From contig CAYTPE010000001.1 of NCBI GenBank assembly GCA_964439885.1, positions 1 to 64,000 on the forward strand: a stretch of 64,000 nucleotides of DNA. Reading direction: 5' to 3'. This document shows, in pieces, positions 26,827-35,627 of this stretch. A program made the position numbers and the translations under genes. Position 1 is the first letter of the stretch; every line of letters begins with the position of its first letter. Under the pieces are notes generated by a model. It ran no database searches, was not told the origin of the DNA, and worked only from the letters and a program-made list of their open reading frames with translations. This stretch comes from CAYTPE01 sp964439885 (lineage in GTDB: Bacteria; Patescibacteriota; Patescibacteriia; Magasanikbacterales; GWA2-37-8).

Positions 26827-27570
26827 ATGATTACTATTACTACCACCATCCATGACCCCGATGCTGGGCTTAAGTGGCTCAGCGAACTGCACGTTGCGTC
26901 ACTTCTGAAGGTATGCGACTCGCTTATCGTGGTCGCCACGCCAGCTACCAACCCTCAGTACCTTGACCGACTTACTGCGCAGGGGTGCACTGTATTTCGA
27001 GCTAGCAAAAATATTCCTGGCCGCGTGTACTACGAAGCGGTACGCCGAGGATATGAGACCGGCGCCGAACGTATCATGTACTGTGATTTTGATCGACTCT
27101 TGCATTGGGTTCACACATTTCCGGACGACCTCAAACGGATGCCGCGCCGTTTGAGTGGCGATATGACATTTGTGGAAAGATTGCCCGAAGACTATAAGGC
27201 ACATCATGAAGCCCTGTACGAAACCGAGCAGCTTGCTAACAAAGTACTTTCGTATCGACTTGGTAAAAAAGAATGTCACGACCACCTCAGCGGATGTTTT
27301 CTCCTCTCACGTCGCGCCGCGAAAATTGTCGTGCGCTACCCAACAGACGGGTATCAATTTTATGGATGGTGGCCTATGAAAGTGCGCGCGGCAAAACTCA
27401 AAGTATCGTACCGCTCAAGCCCCGGCCTTGCCTGGGAAACGCCGGATCGGTTTCAGAAGGAAATTGCCAAAGCCGGAGGACTCGCACCGTGGCGCGAACA
27501 GCTTTCGTCCAAAGAAGAATGGAAGAAGCGCGTTATCATGGCGCGTGAATTTGTGGAAAAATGTTTGTAA
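26827..27570 (+). CDS. Hypothetical GT-A-like protein
   Basis: A 247-residue protein. The start ITITTTIHDP and a CDFDR segment near residue 85 look like the nucleotide-binding strand and DxD site of a GT-A glycosyltransferase, and FYGWWPMKV lies in the acceptor half, but overall similarity to known families is weak. ATG 26827 fits the promoter spacing; a longer in-frame start at 26590 lies inside the previous gene and before the promoter. The mRNA should be nearly leaderless. Confidence 0.55.
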   Translation: MITITTTIHDPDAGLKWLSELHVASLLKVCDSLIVVATPATNPQYLDRLTAQGCTVFRASKNIPGRVYYEAVRRGYETGAERIMYCDFDRLLHWVHTFPDDLKRMPRRLSGDMTFVERLPEDYKAHHEALYETEQLANKVLSYRLGKKECHDHLSGCFLLSRRAAKIVVRYPTDGYQFYGWWPMKVRAAKLKVSYRSSPGLAWETPDRFQKEIAKAGGLAPWREQLSSKEEWKKRVIMAREFVEKCL

Positions 27571-27573
27571 CCT

Positions 27574-28524
27574 ATGCGCAGTGAACTCCCTTCACTTTTT
27601 ATTGAACGCCTGCACGACATGTACGGCGCCGCGCTTGTTGCTCAGATAGAAAAAACGTTTGCTGAGCGACCCACGACCTTTCGGGTTAATACGATCAAAA
27701 CAAACCGAAAGAATGTGATGAACGAATTGGAGCGCCTTGGGTTCAAAACACAGCCGGTTGCGTGGTATGCCGATGCGTTTATATTGAAAAATAAAAGCAA
27801 ACGTGAACTCACCGAAACAGCCCTATACGAAAATGGTCACATCTATATCCAAAGTTTGGCCAGCATGGTGCCCCCACTCGTGCTTGCTCCCATGCCAGGA
27901 GAAGTCGTGCTCGACCTCACCGCCGCTCCCGGAAGCAAGACCTCACAAATGGCTGCGATGATGGAAAAAACGGGAGAGCTTGTTGCTAATGACAATAACA
28001 AGATTCGGTTTTTTAAATTGAAACACAATATGGAGGTGCTGGGGGTGGTGGGAGAGTCTGCGTGGCGCTTCTCTCTTCACATGCAGCACGGTGCCGCGCT
28101 GGTAAAAAAATACAAAAATTATTTTGATAAAATTTTGCTTGACGCGCCCTGTAGCGCGGAAGCCAGGTTTATTGCCGGCGACAGTACCACCTATGGCTAT
28201 TGGAGCGAACGAAAAATAAAAGAAATGGCGTATAAGCAACGTCAACTTCTTTTGAGTGTGTGGGGCGCTCTGAAGCCTGGCGGCACACTGGTGTATTCCA
28301 CCTGCACCCTTGCCCCCGAAGAGAATGAAGTGCAAATAGAGCGATTGCTTGAACGATACAAAGACGTCGAGTTGATGGATGTGTCACTCGGTAATCTCAG
28401 ACGTTTGCCAACAGTGACGAAGTGGGGGAATAGTACCTTTTCTGATGGTTTAAAAAAATGCGTACGCATCTTGCCCACCGACCTTATCGAAGGCTTTTTT
28501 GTGGCCAAACTAAGGAAAAAATAA
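27574..28524 (+). CDS. RsmB/NOL1/NSUN-family RNA cytosine-5 methyltransferase
   Basis: A 316-residue m5C methyltransferase acting on rRNA or tRNA. The SAM site is DLTAAPGSKTSQ, motif IV is DAPCS and motif VI carries the catalytic cysteine in YSTCTLAPEENE. The N-terminal domain (RPTTFRVNT) is the usual family opening. There is no PUA domain. It is a housekeeping gene inside the glycan locus, three bases after the preceding stop. Confidence 0.88.
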   Translation: MRSELPSLFIERLHDMYGAALVAQIEKTFAERPTTFRVNTIKTNRKNVMNELERLGFKTQPVAWYADAFILKNKSKRELTETALYENGHIYIQSLASMVPPLVLAPMPGEVVLDLTAAPGSKTSQMAAMMEKTGELVANDNNKIRFFKLKHNMEVLGVVGESAWRFSLHMQHGAALVKKYKNYFDKILLDAPCSAEARFIAGDSTTYGYWSERKIKEMAYKQRQLLLSVWGALKPGGTLVYSTCTLAPEENEVQIERLLERYKDVELMDVSLGNLRRLPTVTKWGNSTFSDGLKKCVRILPTDLIEGFFVAKLRKK

Positions 28525-28527
28525 CTG

Positions 28528-28556
28528 TTTACAAAGGAGCGTGCAGTTGCTATCAT
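28528..28556 (+). promoter_or_regulatory. Promoter before the cupin gene
   Basis: TTTACA (28528-28533), 17-base spacer, TATCAT (28551-28556). Confidence 0.6.
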
Positions 28557-28559
28557 ACC

Positions 28560-28583
28560 AATGCCGTTCGAGGCATTGTTTTT
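28560..28583 (+). terminator. Terminator-like hairpin in the leader
   Basis: AATGCC / GGCATT with a GTTCGA loop and a T-run. It can end the methyltransferase transcript; for the promoter at 28528 it would sit at the very 5' end of the new mRNA. Confidence 0.65.
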
Positions 28584-28592
28584 GTATAGTAT

Positions 28593-28946
28593 ATGGATAT
28601 CTATTACGCTGAAGAGCGCCCGTGGGGAACGTTCAAAATACTGTACGAAACCCCGGACATGAAGGTGAAAGAGTTGGTTGTTAAACCAGGCTGTCGTTTG
28701 AGTTATCAAGTACACAGCAAACGTCACGAGCACTGGTTCGTAACGCGCGGCACGGCTACTATCACACTCAATGATCACATCAGCGAGCTCGCTTCAGGCG
28801 CGAGCGTTGATGTCCCCGCCGAAACCAAACATCGGATCGCGAACTTATCGGGCGAAGAGGTGGTGATTGTGGAAATTCAAACGGGAACCTATTTTGGCGA
28901 AGACGATATTGTGAGGATTTCAGACGATTACAATCGCGCATTTTAA
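28593..28946 (+). CDS. Mannose-6-phosphate isomerase-type cupin
   Basis: A 117-residue single cupin equal to the C-terminal domain of type II phosphomannose isomerase/mannose-1-phosphate guanylyltransferase: RPWGTFKIL, PGCRLSYQVHSKRHEHWFVTRG (metal His residues and Glu) and AETKHRIANL. It probably interconverts mannose-6-phosphate and fructose-6-phosphate or a related sugar. The guanylyltransferase partner domain is absent from the window. Confidence 0.75.
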   Translation: MDIYYAEERPWGTFKILYETPDMKVKELVVKPGCRLSYQVHSKRHEHWFVTRGTATITLNDHISELASGASVDVPAETKHRIANLSGEEVVIVEIQTGTYFGEDDIVRISDDYNRAF

Positions 28947-28948
28947 CT

Positions 28949-29803
28949 ATGGATCTTTCCATCATCACTGTTACCTGGAACTCCGCCAAGCTTATCGACG
29001 AGCAGATCCGTTCTGTTGATACAGGCTGCAAAGCAATTTCTCATGAACAATACGTGGTAGACAACGCCTCTCCCGATGGAACGGCCGATTTGGTGAAACG
29101 AATATTTCCAAACGTCACCGTTATCGCCAATACCGACAATAAAGGTTTTAGCGCGGCTAATAACCAAGGCGCTCGTTTGGCAACAGGAAAATATATTCTT
29201 CTGCTCAACCCCGATATGCGCGTCTCTCCGGGGAGTTTGGATGTGATGTACCAATGGATGGAAAAGCACCCAGATGTCGGGCTCGCCAGTTGCAAACTCG
29301 TGGATGAACACGGTAATCTCAATAGTGAAGCGCAACCAAGGCGCTTTCCTCGGTTATTCGATCAGCTCGCCATTATTTTGAAGTTGCCACATTTTTTCCC
29401 CACAGTTCTCGATCGGTACTTATGGAAAGGATTCGACGCGGATAAAGAACAAGAAGTTGATTCCGTGCGCGGATCATTTATGATAATGCGCCGTGAAGTG
29501 TATGAAAAACTCGGCTGGGCGTTCGATCCACGCTATTTTATTTGGTTCGAAGACGTGGATACCTGTCGCGAAGTGCACCGACTGGGTTACAAGGTGGTGC
29601 ACACGCCGGTAATCTCATGCGTGGATTATATTGGTCAGAGTTTCAAGCAGCGCACCACGCTGTGGAAGCAAAAAGAATTCACCAAAAGCATGCTCACGTA
29701 TTTTCAAAAATGGGAGCCATGGTATGTGTGGATGTGGATCGCCCTTTTTCGACCAGTGGGTATTGCCTTGGCTTGGATTAACGACCGATTTAGTAAATCA
29801 TAA
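28949..29803 (+). CDS. Family 2 glycosyltransferase (rhamnosyltransferase-like)
   Basis: A 284-residue GT2 protein: LSIITVTWNS, VVDNASPDGT, LLLNPDMRV (the DxD-type site) and DPRYFIWFEDVDTCREVHRLG (acceptor ED motif). This set resembles dTDP-rhamnosyltransferases, which fits the rml genes nearby. Three more GT2 genes (30271, 31550, 32379) follow, suggesting a repeating unit assembled by four consecutive transfers. Confidence 0.85.
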   Translation: MDLSIITVTWNSAKLIDEQIRSVDTGCKAISHEQYVVDNASPDGTADLVKRIFPNVTVIANTDNKGFSAANNQGARLATGKYILLLNPDMRVSPGSLDVMYQWMEKHPDVGLASCKLVDEHGNLNSEAQPRRFPRLFDQLAIILKLPHFFPTVLDRYLWKGFDADKEQEVDSVRGSFMIMRREVYEKLGWAFDPRYFIWFEDVDTCREVHRLGYKVVHTPVISCVDYIGQSFKQRTTLWKQKEFTKSMLTYFQKWEPWYVWMWIALFRPVGIALAWINDRFSKS

Positions 29804-29824
29804 CTTTATTTCCCAATTCGTCGT

Positions 29825-30268
29825 ATGGAAAGTAAAAAAATAAAATGGTTGAGATACGTCACACTATTTTTTCTAGGATTCTCTCTATTGTCGGCGGCCA
29901 CTACCAAGTTTGTTAAATGGACGAGCCTCAGTGATTATTGGATCGCAGAGGGGCAAGAGTTGGTGTGCGCTACACCGGACATAGTTGCAAGGCAAGAGTC
30001 TCCCAAGACGCAATATATAGCCGGCTGGACATCGATCAAATGTCCCACCTCATCGTGGTATCTACCGCTGTCGTTGAGTACGTTTATACTGTGTGCGCTA
30101 TCACTTTTTTTGGCGTACATATACTTGGTATTGAGAATATACCAGCGTTTGGTGGCTACTCAAAAGACATGGATACGTGTGATATATGATACGTTTATGA
30201 TCTGCTTGTTCCCTGTAGTCATGATAATGTTTTCAATTTTTTCTTTCATCTATTATTTTAGTGGTTGA
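29825..30268 (+). CDS. Small membrane protein of unknown function
   Basis: A 147-residue protein with three probable helices (about 11-31, 80-102 and 118-142) and no motif that I recognise. It lies between two glycosyltransferase genes and ends in TGA, three bases before the next ATG. It may help anchor the glycan machinery, but there is no direct evidence. Confidence 0.6.
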   Translation: MESKKIKWLRYVTLFFLGFSLLSAATTKFVKWTSLSDYWIAEGQELVCATPDIVARQESPKTQYIAGWTSIKCPTSSWYLPLSLSTFILCALSLFLAYIYLVLRIYQRLVATQKTWIRVIYDTFMICLFPVVMIMFSIFSFIYYFSG

Positions 30269-30270
30269 TT

Positions 30271-31395
30271 ATGGCGAAGCTCTCTGTCCATCTCGTCTCC
30301 TGGAACGGTGCCAAATATATCCCATATCTTTTTGACTCTTTGCGCAAGCAAACCTACACAGACTGGGAATTATTTGTCGTCGACAACGCGTCGACTGACG
30401 AGACAGTTGCTTTGATTCAGAAAGAGCTTGTCAATTTTCCTTTTGCTTCGCGTGTTACAGTAAACACCACGAATACTGGTTTTGCGGGAGGGCACAACCA
30501 AGCGTTCAAAGCTGCGAGCGCTGAGTATTTTTTGTTACTCAATCAAGACATGTACCTCATGCCCGATTGTTTGGAGAAGATGGTACAGTTTCTCGATGAA
30601 CATTCTGATGTGGCCGCTGTTTCGCCACGCCTGATGTGTTGGGCCTTTAGCGAGGATTTAAACGAATTTAAGGTTGATTCAGACAGATTTAGACAGAGTC
30701 TTACGCATCAGATTGACGCGCTGGGACTCAAAATTTTCCGCAATCGGCGAGTGGTGGAGCAGCATACGCGAGAAGAGTGGAGCGCATTTGTCATCCCCGA
30801 CCATGATCGGGGATCTATCGCAAACGAACCGCAGAACGTGGATTCCCGTTTGCACGGGAATGACAGTGTCATAGTACTTGAAGTGTTTGGCGTTTCCGGT
30901 GCCTTCCCTATGTTGCGCCGTTCCATTATTAACGAAATTGTCTTTTCCGATGGAACGTTTCTGGATGAATCGTATCATTCGTACAAAGAAGATATGGACC
31001 TCGCGTATCGACTGGCTGCTCATGGAACACGATCGTACATACTCAGCGATACGGTGGCGTACCACGATCGATCGGGAGCCGGCCCCAAGGAACTTTCCGA
31101 CTGGGCAGCCGCCAAAAATAAATCCACCCAATCGAGTTGGGTGCGCTACCATAGCTACAAAAATCATCTGATGACACTGTACAAAAACGAATACTGGCAG
31201 AACGCACTACTTGATGCGCCGTGGATATTGTGGTATGAAATTAAGAAGTTTGTTTATTTTCTACTGTTTGAACCGCGCGTGCTGAGGGGGTTAGGTGAGG
31301 TGTGGAAAATGCGTAAAGATTTGAAGATTAAAAGATTGAAGATTAAAGAATTAAGAAAGGTTGGTTGGCGGGAAATGAGAAAGTGGTGGCGGTGA
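30271..31395 (+). CDS. Family 2 glycosyltransferase with in-frame repeat insertion
   Basis: A 374-residue GT2 protein: VHLVSWNG, VVDNASTDE, FLLLNQDMYL and DESYHSYKEDMDLAYRLA. Residues about 174-198 are encoded by a 75-base palindromic repeat (30790-30864) inserted in frame, adding a VDSRLHGND stretch before the acceptor-site region (FGVSGAF). The last 20 codons consist of an AAGATT-type word array (KDLKIKRLKIKELRK). ATG 30271 is preferred over an in-frame TTG at 30265. Ends in TGA. Confidence 0.8.
   Translation: MAKLSVHLVSWNGAKYIPYLFDSLRKQTYTDWELFVVDNASTDETVALIQKELVNFPFASRVTVNTTNTGFAGGHNQAFKAASAEYFLLLNQDMYLMPDCLEKMVQFLDEHSDVAAVSPRLMCWAFSEDLNEFKVDSDRFRQSLTHQIDALGLKIFRNRRVVEQHTREEWSAFVIPDHDRGSIANEPQNVDSRLHGNDSVIVLEVFGVSGAFPMLRRSIINEIVFSDGTFLDESYHSYKEDMDLAYRLAAHGTRSYILSDTVAYHDRSGAGPKELSDWAAAKNKSTQSSWVRYHSYKNHLMTLYKNEYWQNALLDAPWILWYEIKKFVYFLLFEPRVLRGLGEVWKMRKDLKIKRLKIKELRKVGWREMRKWWR
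30790..30864. repeat. dRS3-like palindromic repeat inserted in frame
   Basis: Begins GTCATCCCCG and ends CGGGAATGAC (inverted ends), 75 bases, no stop in the gene frame. The final 29 bases, starting GTGGATTCCCG, are identical to the end of the intergenic copy at 39584-39650. Confidence 0.85.
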
Positions 31396-31549
31396 GGTGG
31401 GGAGTGTAGTATTTTGTATCTCATATCTCACAACTGATAACTCATAACACGATTGGAAATCTCAAGTGTGCAAGGTATGTTTTGAAAAGATTCAAAAGCA
31501 TGAGTTTGAGATTACGGGTTACGAGTTGTGATGTGCATGTTTTACTCGT
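31396..31549. repeat. Intergenic word-type inverted repeat
   Basis: The 154-base gap has left words such as CTCATATCTCAC and ACTGATAACTCATAACACG and right words such as GAGTTTGAGATTACG and GGTTACGAGTTGTGATG, roughly complementary, ending near ATG 31550. No promoter stands out. Confidence 0.65.
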
Positions 31550-32395
31550 ATGTTCGATATCAATATCGTTTTCGTCAATTTTAAGTGCAAGGAGGACATT
31601 TTTAGTGCTATCGAATCGGTGCGTGAGGATGTTTTGGATTCACCGTATCGCGTGCAGATAACCGTTGCTGATAACAGTAGTAATAGCGATGGCATTAAGG
31701 AAGATTTAGCACAGGAGTTTCCCACCGTGACATACGTTAATTCGGGGGGCAATGTTGGCTTTGGTAAGGGTAACACCGTCGGCTTCAAAGCTAATCCGGC
31801 TCGTTATTATTTCGCGCTCAACCCCGATACCATTATTCCAAAAAATTCACGCACGATCGAACGCATTATCCGTTTTATGGACGATCACCCTGCTATCGGA
31901 TGCATAGGGCCGAAGCTCGTGAACCCGGACGGCACGCTCCAGTACTCCTGCTATCGCTTCGACCTGCCATCAATACTCATTAAACCACTCAAACAAATCA
32001 ATTGGGATAAAAAATACGCCTGGGTCAGACGATATTCCGATCGATTGATCATGAAAGACTTCGACCACAATTCCACTCTTCCAGTAGACTGGGTGCTTGG
32101 AGCCGCGATGGTGGTACGAGCTACCACGGTTGATCAGGTTGGTTGGTTCGATGAGCGCTATTTTCTGTATATGGAAGACTGTGACTGGTGTCACACTATG
32201 TGGGAACATGGCTGGCCAGTCTACTATGTCCATGATATACTGATTCAGCATCGTCACGCTCGCGACTCTGCGAAGGTGCCCGGTATAATAAACGCCTTGT
32301 TCAAAAATAAACTTGCCCGTTTCCATGGCAAAAGCTGGCTACAGTACGTATGGAAATGGCGACAGAATCACCGCTATTATGCCCACATTGCCTAA
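31550..32395 (+). CDS. Family 2 glycosyltransferase
   Basis: A 281-residue GT2 protein: INIVFVNFKC, VADNSSNSDG, NVGFGKGNT, FALNPDTII (DxD-type) and DERYFLYMEDCDWCHTMW. It is related to the rhamnosyltransferase-like proteins on both sides. The following gene overlaps its end by 17 bases, which points to coupled translation. Donor and acceptor are unknown. Confidence 0.83.
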   Translation: MFDINIVFVNFKCKEDIFSAIESVREDVLDSPYRVQITVADNSSNSDGIKEDLAQEFPTVTYVNSGGNVGFGKGNTVGFKANPARYYFALNPDTIIPKNSRTIERIIRFMDDHPAIGCIGPKLVNPDGTLQYSCYRFDLPSILIKPLKQINWDKKYAWVRRYSDRLIMKDFDHNSTLPVDWVLGAAMVVRATTVDQVGWFDERYFLYMEDCDWCHTMWEHGWPVYYVHDILIQHRHARDSAKVPGIINALFKNKLARFHGKSWLQYVWKWRQNHRYYAHIA

Positions 32396-33476
32396 AGTTG
32401 GCATTGTCTATCTCTCGTACAATTCCGAAGTATATTTGGATGATTTAGTGTCTTCACTGAAAAAAATGTCATATCCCAAGGATCGCGTTGAGCTTATTAT
32501 TGTCGATAATCCCCATCCCACCTTTGGTCCGTCAGTTCGTTCAATAGAAGAAATTGTGATGCCGCTCGCGGGTACCGTATTACCGCACGTGACACTTTTG
32601 CCGCAGGAAAAAAATTTAGGTTTTTCTGGTGGCAACAATATCGGCATACAGTCCGCGCTCGATATGGGGTGTGACTATGTATTTTTACACAATAACGATG
32701 GTTTTGGCGACGTGAATTGTGTGATGAAGATTGTTGAGGCGATGGAAGTGGACAAGACAATCGGCGCCGCGCAATCGCTCGTACTTTTATATCCTGAAAC
32801 CGATTTAGTTAATAGCTCAGGCAATTCACTGCAATATCTTGGCGTGGGTTATTGCAATAATTTTCGCATACCGCGCGCTAACCTCACATTAGCGCCGGTC
32901 ACGGAAACCAATTACGCAAGCGGCGCGGCCATTATGATGCGCGCCGATGTGATCAAAAAATGCGGACTCTGGGATGAAGATTATTTCATGTATCATGAAG
33001 ATGTTGAATACTCGTGGCGTTTGCGTATAGCCGGTTATCGCATTGTAGTGGTTCGCGATTCGTTATTTTTCCATAAATATAGTTTTGGTCGAAATAAAAT
33101 TAAATTTTATTGTATCGAACGCAACCGCTTGGGTTTTTTGCTCAGTTTTTTTCGATGGCCAACACTCATACTTATGTTACCAATGGCAATTGTGTGGGAG
33201 CTCGGTGTTTTGGTGTTCGCGGCGCAGGGTGGATGGCTCAAAGAAAAGCTGGCGACGTATGTGTATTGGCTAAAGATACGTACTTGGAAACTCTGGCTGG
33301 GCAAGCGAGCGCGGCTGCAGAAAATGCGAGTCGTGCCCGACAGACGTTTGCTCGCTGCCACGGTCAACACCGTTCATTTTATGGAAAAAAGCATCAATGT
33401 ACCGCTCTTGCGCTATGTTGCCAACCCACTTTTAACAATGTATGGCACTATTCTTAAGGCGATTGTGTTTTGGTAA
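32379..33476 (+). CDS. Family 2 glycosyltransferase with C-terminal membrane-associated tail
   Basis: A 365-residue GT2 protein: VGIVYLSYNSE, IIVDNPHP, NLGFSGGNNIG, FLHNNDGFG and DEDYFMYHEDVEYSWRLR. After the GT domain, residues about 255-300 are hydrophobic (FFRWPTLILMLPMAIVWELG), so it may attach to the membrane. Start ATG 32379 overlaps the upstream gene by 17 bases; a further in-frame ATG lies upstream at 32313 but would overlap more. Confidence 0.82.
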   Translation: MPTLPKVGIVYLSYNSEVYLDDLVSSLKKMSYPKDRVELIIVDNPHPTFGPSVRSIEEIVMPLAGTVLPHVTLLPQEKNLGFSGGNNIGIQSALDMGCDYVFLHNNDGFGDVNCVMKIVEAMEVDKTIGAAQSLVLLYPETDLVNSSGNSLQYLGVGYCNNFRIPRANLTLAPVTETNYASGAAIMMRADVIKKCGLWDEDYFMYHEDVEYSWRLRIAGYRIVVVRDSLFFHKYSFGRNKIKFYCIERNRLGFLLSFFRWPTLILMLPMAIVWELGVLVFAAQGGWLKEKLATYVYWLKIRTWKLWLGKRARLQKMRVVPDRRLLAATVNTVHFMEKSINVPLLRYVANPLLTMYGTILKAIVFW

Positions 33477-33529
33477 TTTTTCACAATGCGAATCAACGAA
33501 TTTCATGCGAATCTACAAAAGTGCAAATT

Positions 33530-34615
33530 ATGAAAATCCGTAAAGCTATTCTCACCGGAGGTGGTCGAGCCACACGGCTTCGACCAATTACCACCACCAT
33601 CAACAAACATCTGATACCGCTGGCCAATAAGCCGATGATTTTTTACGCGATCGAAAAGGCTATAGAAGCAGGCGTGGAAGAAATATTCATCAATGTGAAC
33701 TCTGACGAAACGCAGTTGCAACAGTACGTAGGCGACGGTGGGCATTGGGGTATTAAAATTCAGTTCTTTGTTCAAGAAGGCGGCCCGCTGGGCATCGCCC
33801 ATGTTGTCAAGTGCGCTCAAAAATTTATCGGGGACGACCCGTTCATGTTCTATCTCTCCGACAACATCATTTTAGGAAGTTTAAAACCGCTGTTTGAACA
33901 ATTCGAAAAAAGCGGCGACGATTGTCAGCTCGCTTTTGCCAAAGTGCCTGATCCTGAGCGGTTTGGCGTGCCGCGGTTCGATGAATCCGGCAAGCTCGTG
34001 GAGATGCTCGAAAAACCAAGCAACCCACCGAACAACTTCGCCCAAACTGGTATTTATCTGTATGGGCCGAAAGTATTTTACCAAGCTTTCGACAACATCA
34101 AAAAAAGCGCCCGAGGGGAATACGAGATTTCGGATATACATACCTATTTTTTGAGAAATGACTATGCTGTGTCGTGGCGCGAGGTTACCGGATGGTGGAA
34201 GGATACCGGCTTGCCGATCGATCTGATTCTGGCCAACCAATCCATACTTGACGAAATGCCTGCCGACAAATTTAGCATTCAAGCAAGTGTCGGCTCAGCC
34301 CAGATTGAAGGAAAGGTAACAATTGGAAGTGGTACCACGATCGGGCAGAATGTAGTGATTAAAGGGCCAGTGATGGTGGCCGAAAATTGCACGCTTGAAA
34401 ATTGTGTAATCGGGCCACACGTGACTATTGGCAGCGGCACCACGGTAAGCGGGGGGGCTGTTATCAAGAATTCTATTATTTTTTCTAACGCGACGATTCG
34501 ATATCCTCGTGGTATTGCTGACAGTATTATTGGTGACAGGGCCATACTTGAAACAAAACGTTTTGACGAGTTTGAACGAGTTATTTTGGGCGATCATACT
34601 CTTATTGAGGTGTAA
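33530..34615 (+). CDS. rmlA: Glucose-1-phosphate thymidylyltransferase, long form
   Basis: A 361-residue nucleotidyltransferase with a left-handed beta-helix tail. The N-terminus KAILTGGGRATRLRPIT is the nucleotide loop (here GGGRATRL instead of GGxGTRL), YLSDNIIL the metal site and EMLEKP the sugar site; residues about 255-340 have hexapeptide repeats (VTIGSGTTIGQNVVIKGPV). It would supply dTDP-glucose to rmlB at 20892. Long-form RmlA and related sugar-1-P nucleotidyltransferases are hard to separate by eye. Confidence 0.75.
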   Translation: MKIRKAILTGGGRATRLRPITTTINKHLIPLANKPMIFYAIEKAIEAGVEEIFINVNSDETQLQQYVGDGGHWGIKIQFFVQEGGPLGIAHVVKCAQKFIGDDPFMFYLSDNIILGSLKPLFEQFEKSGDDCQLAFAKVPDPERFGVPRFDESGKLVEMLEKPSNPPNNFAQTGIYLYGPKVFYQAFDNIKKSARGEYEISDIHTYFLRNDYAVSWREVTGWWKDTGLPIDLILANQSILDEMPADKFSIQASVGSAQIEGKVTIGSGTTIGQNVVIKGPVMVAENCTLENCVIGPHVTIGSGTTVSGGAVIKNSIIFSNATIRYPRGIADSIIGDRAILETKRFDEFERVILGDHTLIEV

Positions 34616-34633
34616 AGTCAATGAACAATTAAT

Positions 34634-34669
34634 CACCGCCGCGAGGTGGGATCCCACCTCGCGGCGGTG
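34634..34669. repeat. Perfect 36-bp GC-rich palindrome
   Basis: Each half is CACCGCCGCGAGGTGGGA-like, centred on GGATCC, with no loop. It lies between rmlA and the DUF475 gene, flanked by AATTAAT-type words. There is no T-run, so it is a repeat rather than a typical terminator, though it could act as one. Confidence 0.85.
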
Positions 34670-34703
34670 GCAATAAATAATTAGCAATAAATGCTCCTAC
34701 TGT

Positions 34704-35627
34704 ATGTTTAGTACATTTGTCGTTATTTTGGGTCTATGTTTATTTGAAATAATTTCGAGCATCGACAACGCGGTAGTCAACGCCCACGTACTCAAAACCA
34801 TGCCCGAAAAATACCGCAAAATTTTTATGTTTTGGGGCATACTTTTTGCCGTATTTATCGTGCGCGGTATACTGCCGTTTATTATCGTTTGGATCGCTAA
34901 CCCAGGTCTCTCTTTTCATGAATCGCTTTCGTTTTTGTTTACGAACGATCCGCATATCTTGGCCTATGTGGAACGGTCGAAACCGTTTTTGCTTTTGGGT
35001 GGTGGTGTGTATTTATTTTTTGTATTTTTATCATGGCTCTTTTTGGAAGAAAAGAAGTACGCCTTTCTTGTGGAGTCGTTTATTCACCGCCAAGGGTTTT
35101 GGTTTTACGCGATATCATCGCTGTGTTTAACACTGTTCACGTATTACGCTCTGCGTATTAATCCTTTTTTGGCTTTGTCGGCAGCGATTGGTGCTTCGGC
35201 GTTTTTTATAACTGATGGATTCAAGAAGAACGCTGAAGAAAAAGAAAAAAGTTTAGCCAGCGCGCATATGAGTGCGTGGAGCAAAATCCTGTATCTCGAA
35301 ATTTTAGACGCCTCATTCTCACTCGATGGTGTCATTGGTGCTTTCGCGTTCACCGTGTCGGTGCCGCTTATTATTATCGGTAACGGCATTGGCGCGTTTG
35401 TGGTGCGCGAACTCACGGTACGCGGTATGAATCTCATTTCTAAATTCGCGTATCTTAAAAACGGCGCTATGTATTCCATTGGTATGCTTGGTGCGCTTAT
35501 GATACTCGAGAGCTATGGCCATGAGATGCCTTTTTGGATAGCACCACTCAATACCGCGATACTTTTGGTCGTATTTTTATCTTTGTCACGTCGCGAGATT
35601 AAACTCGCAGAGCGTAAACGCGCATAA
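34704..35627 (+). CDS. DUF475/TerC-like integral membrane protein
   Basis: A 307-residue protein with about eight to nine helices. The opening FEIISSIDNAVVNAHVL and the internal LDASFSLDGVIGAFAFT carry the paired acidic, Asn-containing motifs of the DUF475/TerC superfamily, thought to handle metal ions or membrane stress. Its stop overlaps the next start (TAATG). It lies outside the glycan gene run and probably begins a separate two-gene unit. Confidence 0.8.
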   Translation: MFSTFVVILGLCLFEIISSIDNAVVNAHVLKTMPEKYRKIFMFWGILFAVFIVRGILPFIIVWIANPGLSFHESLSFLFTNDPHILAYVERSKPFLLLGGGVYLFFVFLSWLFLEEKKYAFLVESFIHRQGFWFYAISSLCLTLFTYYALRINPFLALSAAIGASAFFITDGFKKNAEEKEKSLASAHMSAWSKILYLEILDASFSLDGVIGAFAFTVSVPLIIIGNGIGAFVVRELTVRGMNLISKFAYLKNGAMYSIGMLGALMILESYGHEMPFWIAPLNTAILLVVFLSLSRREIKLAERKRA

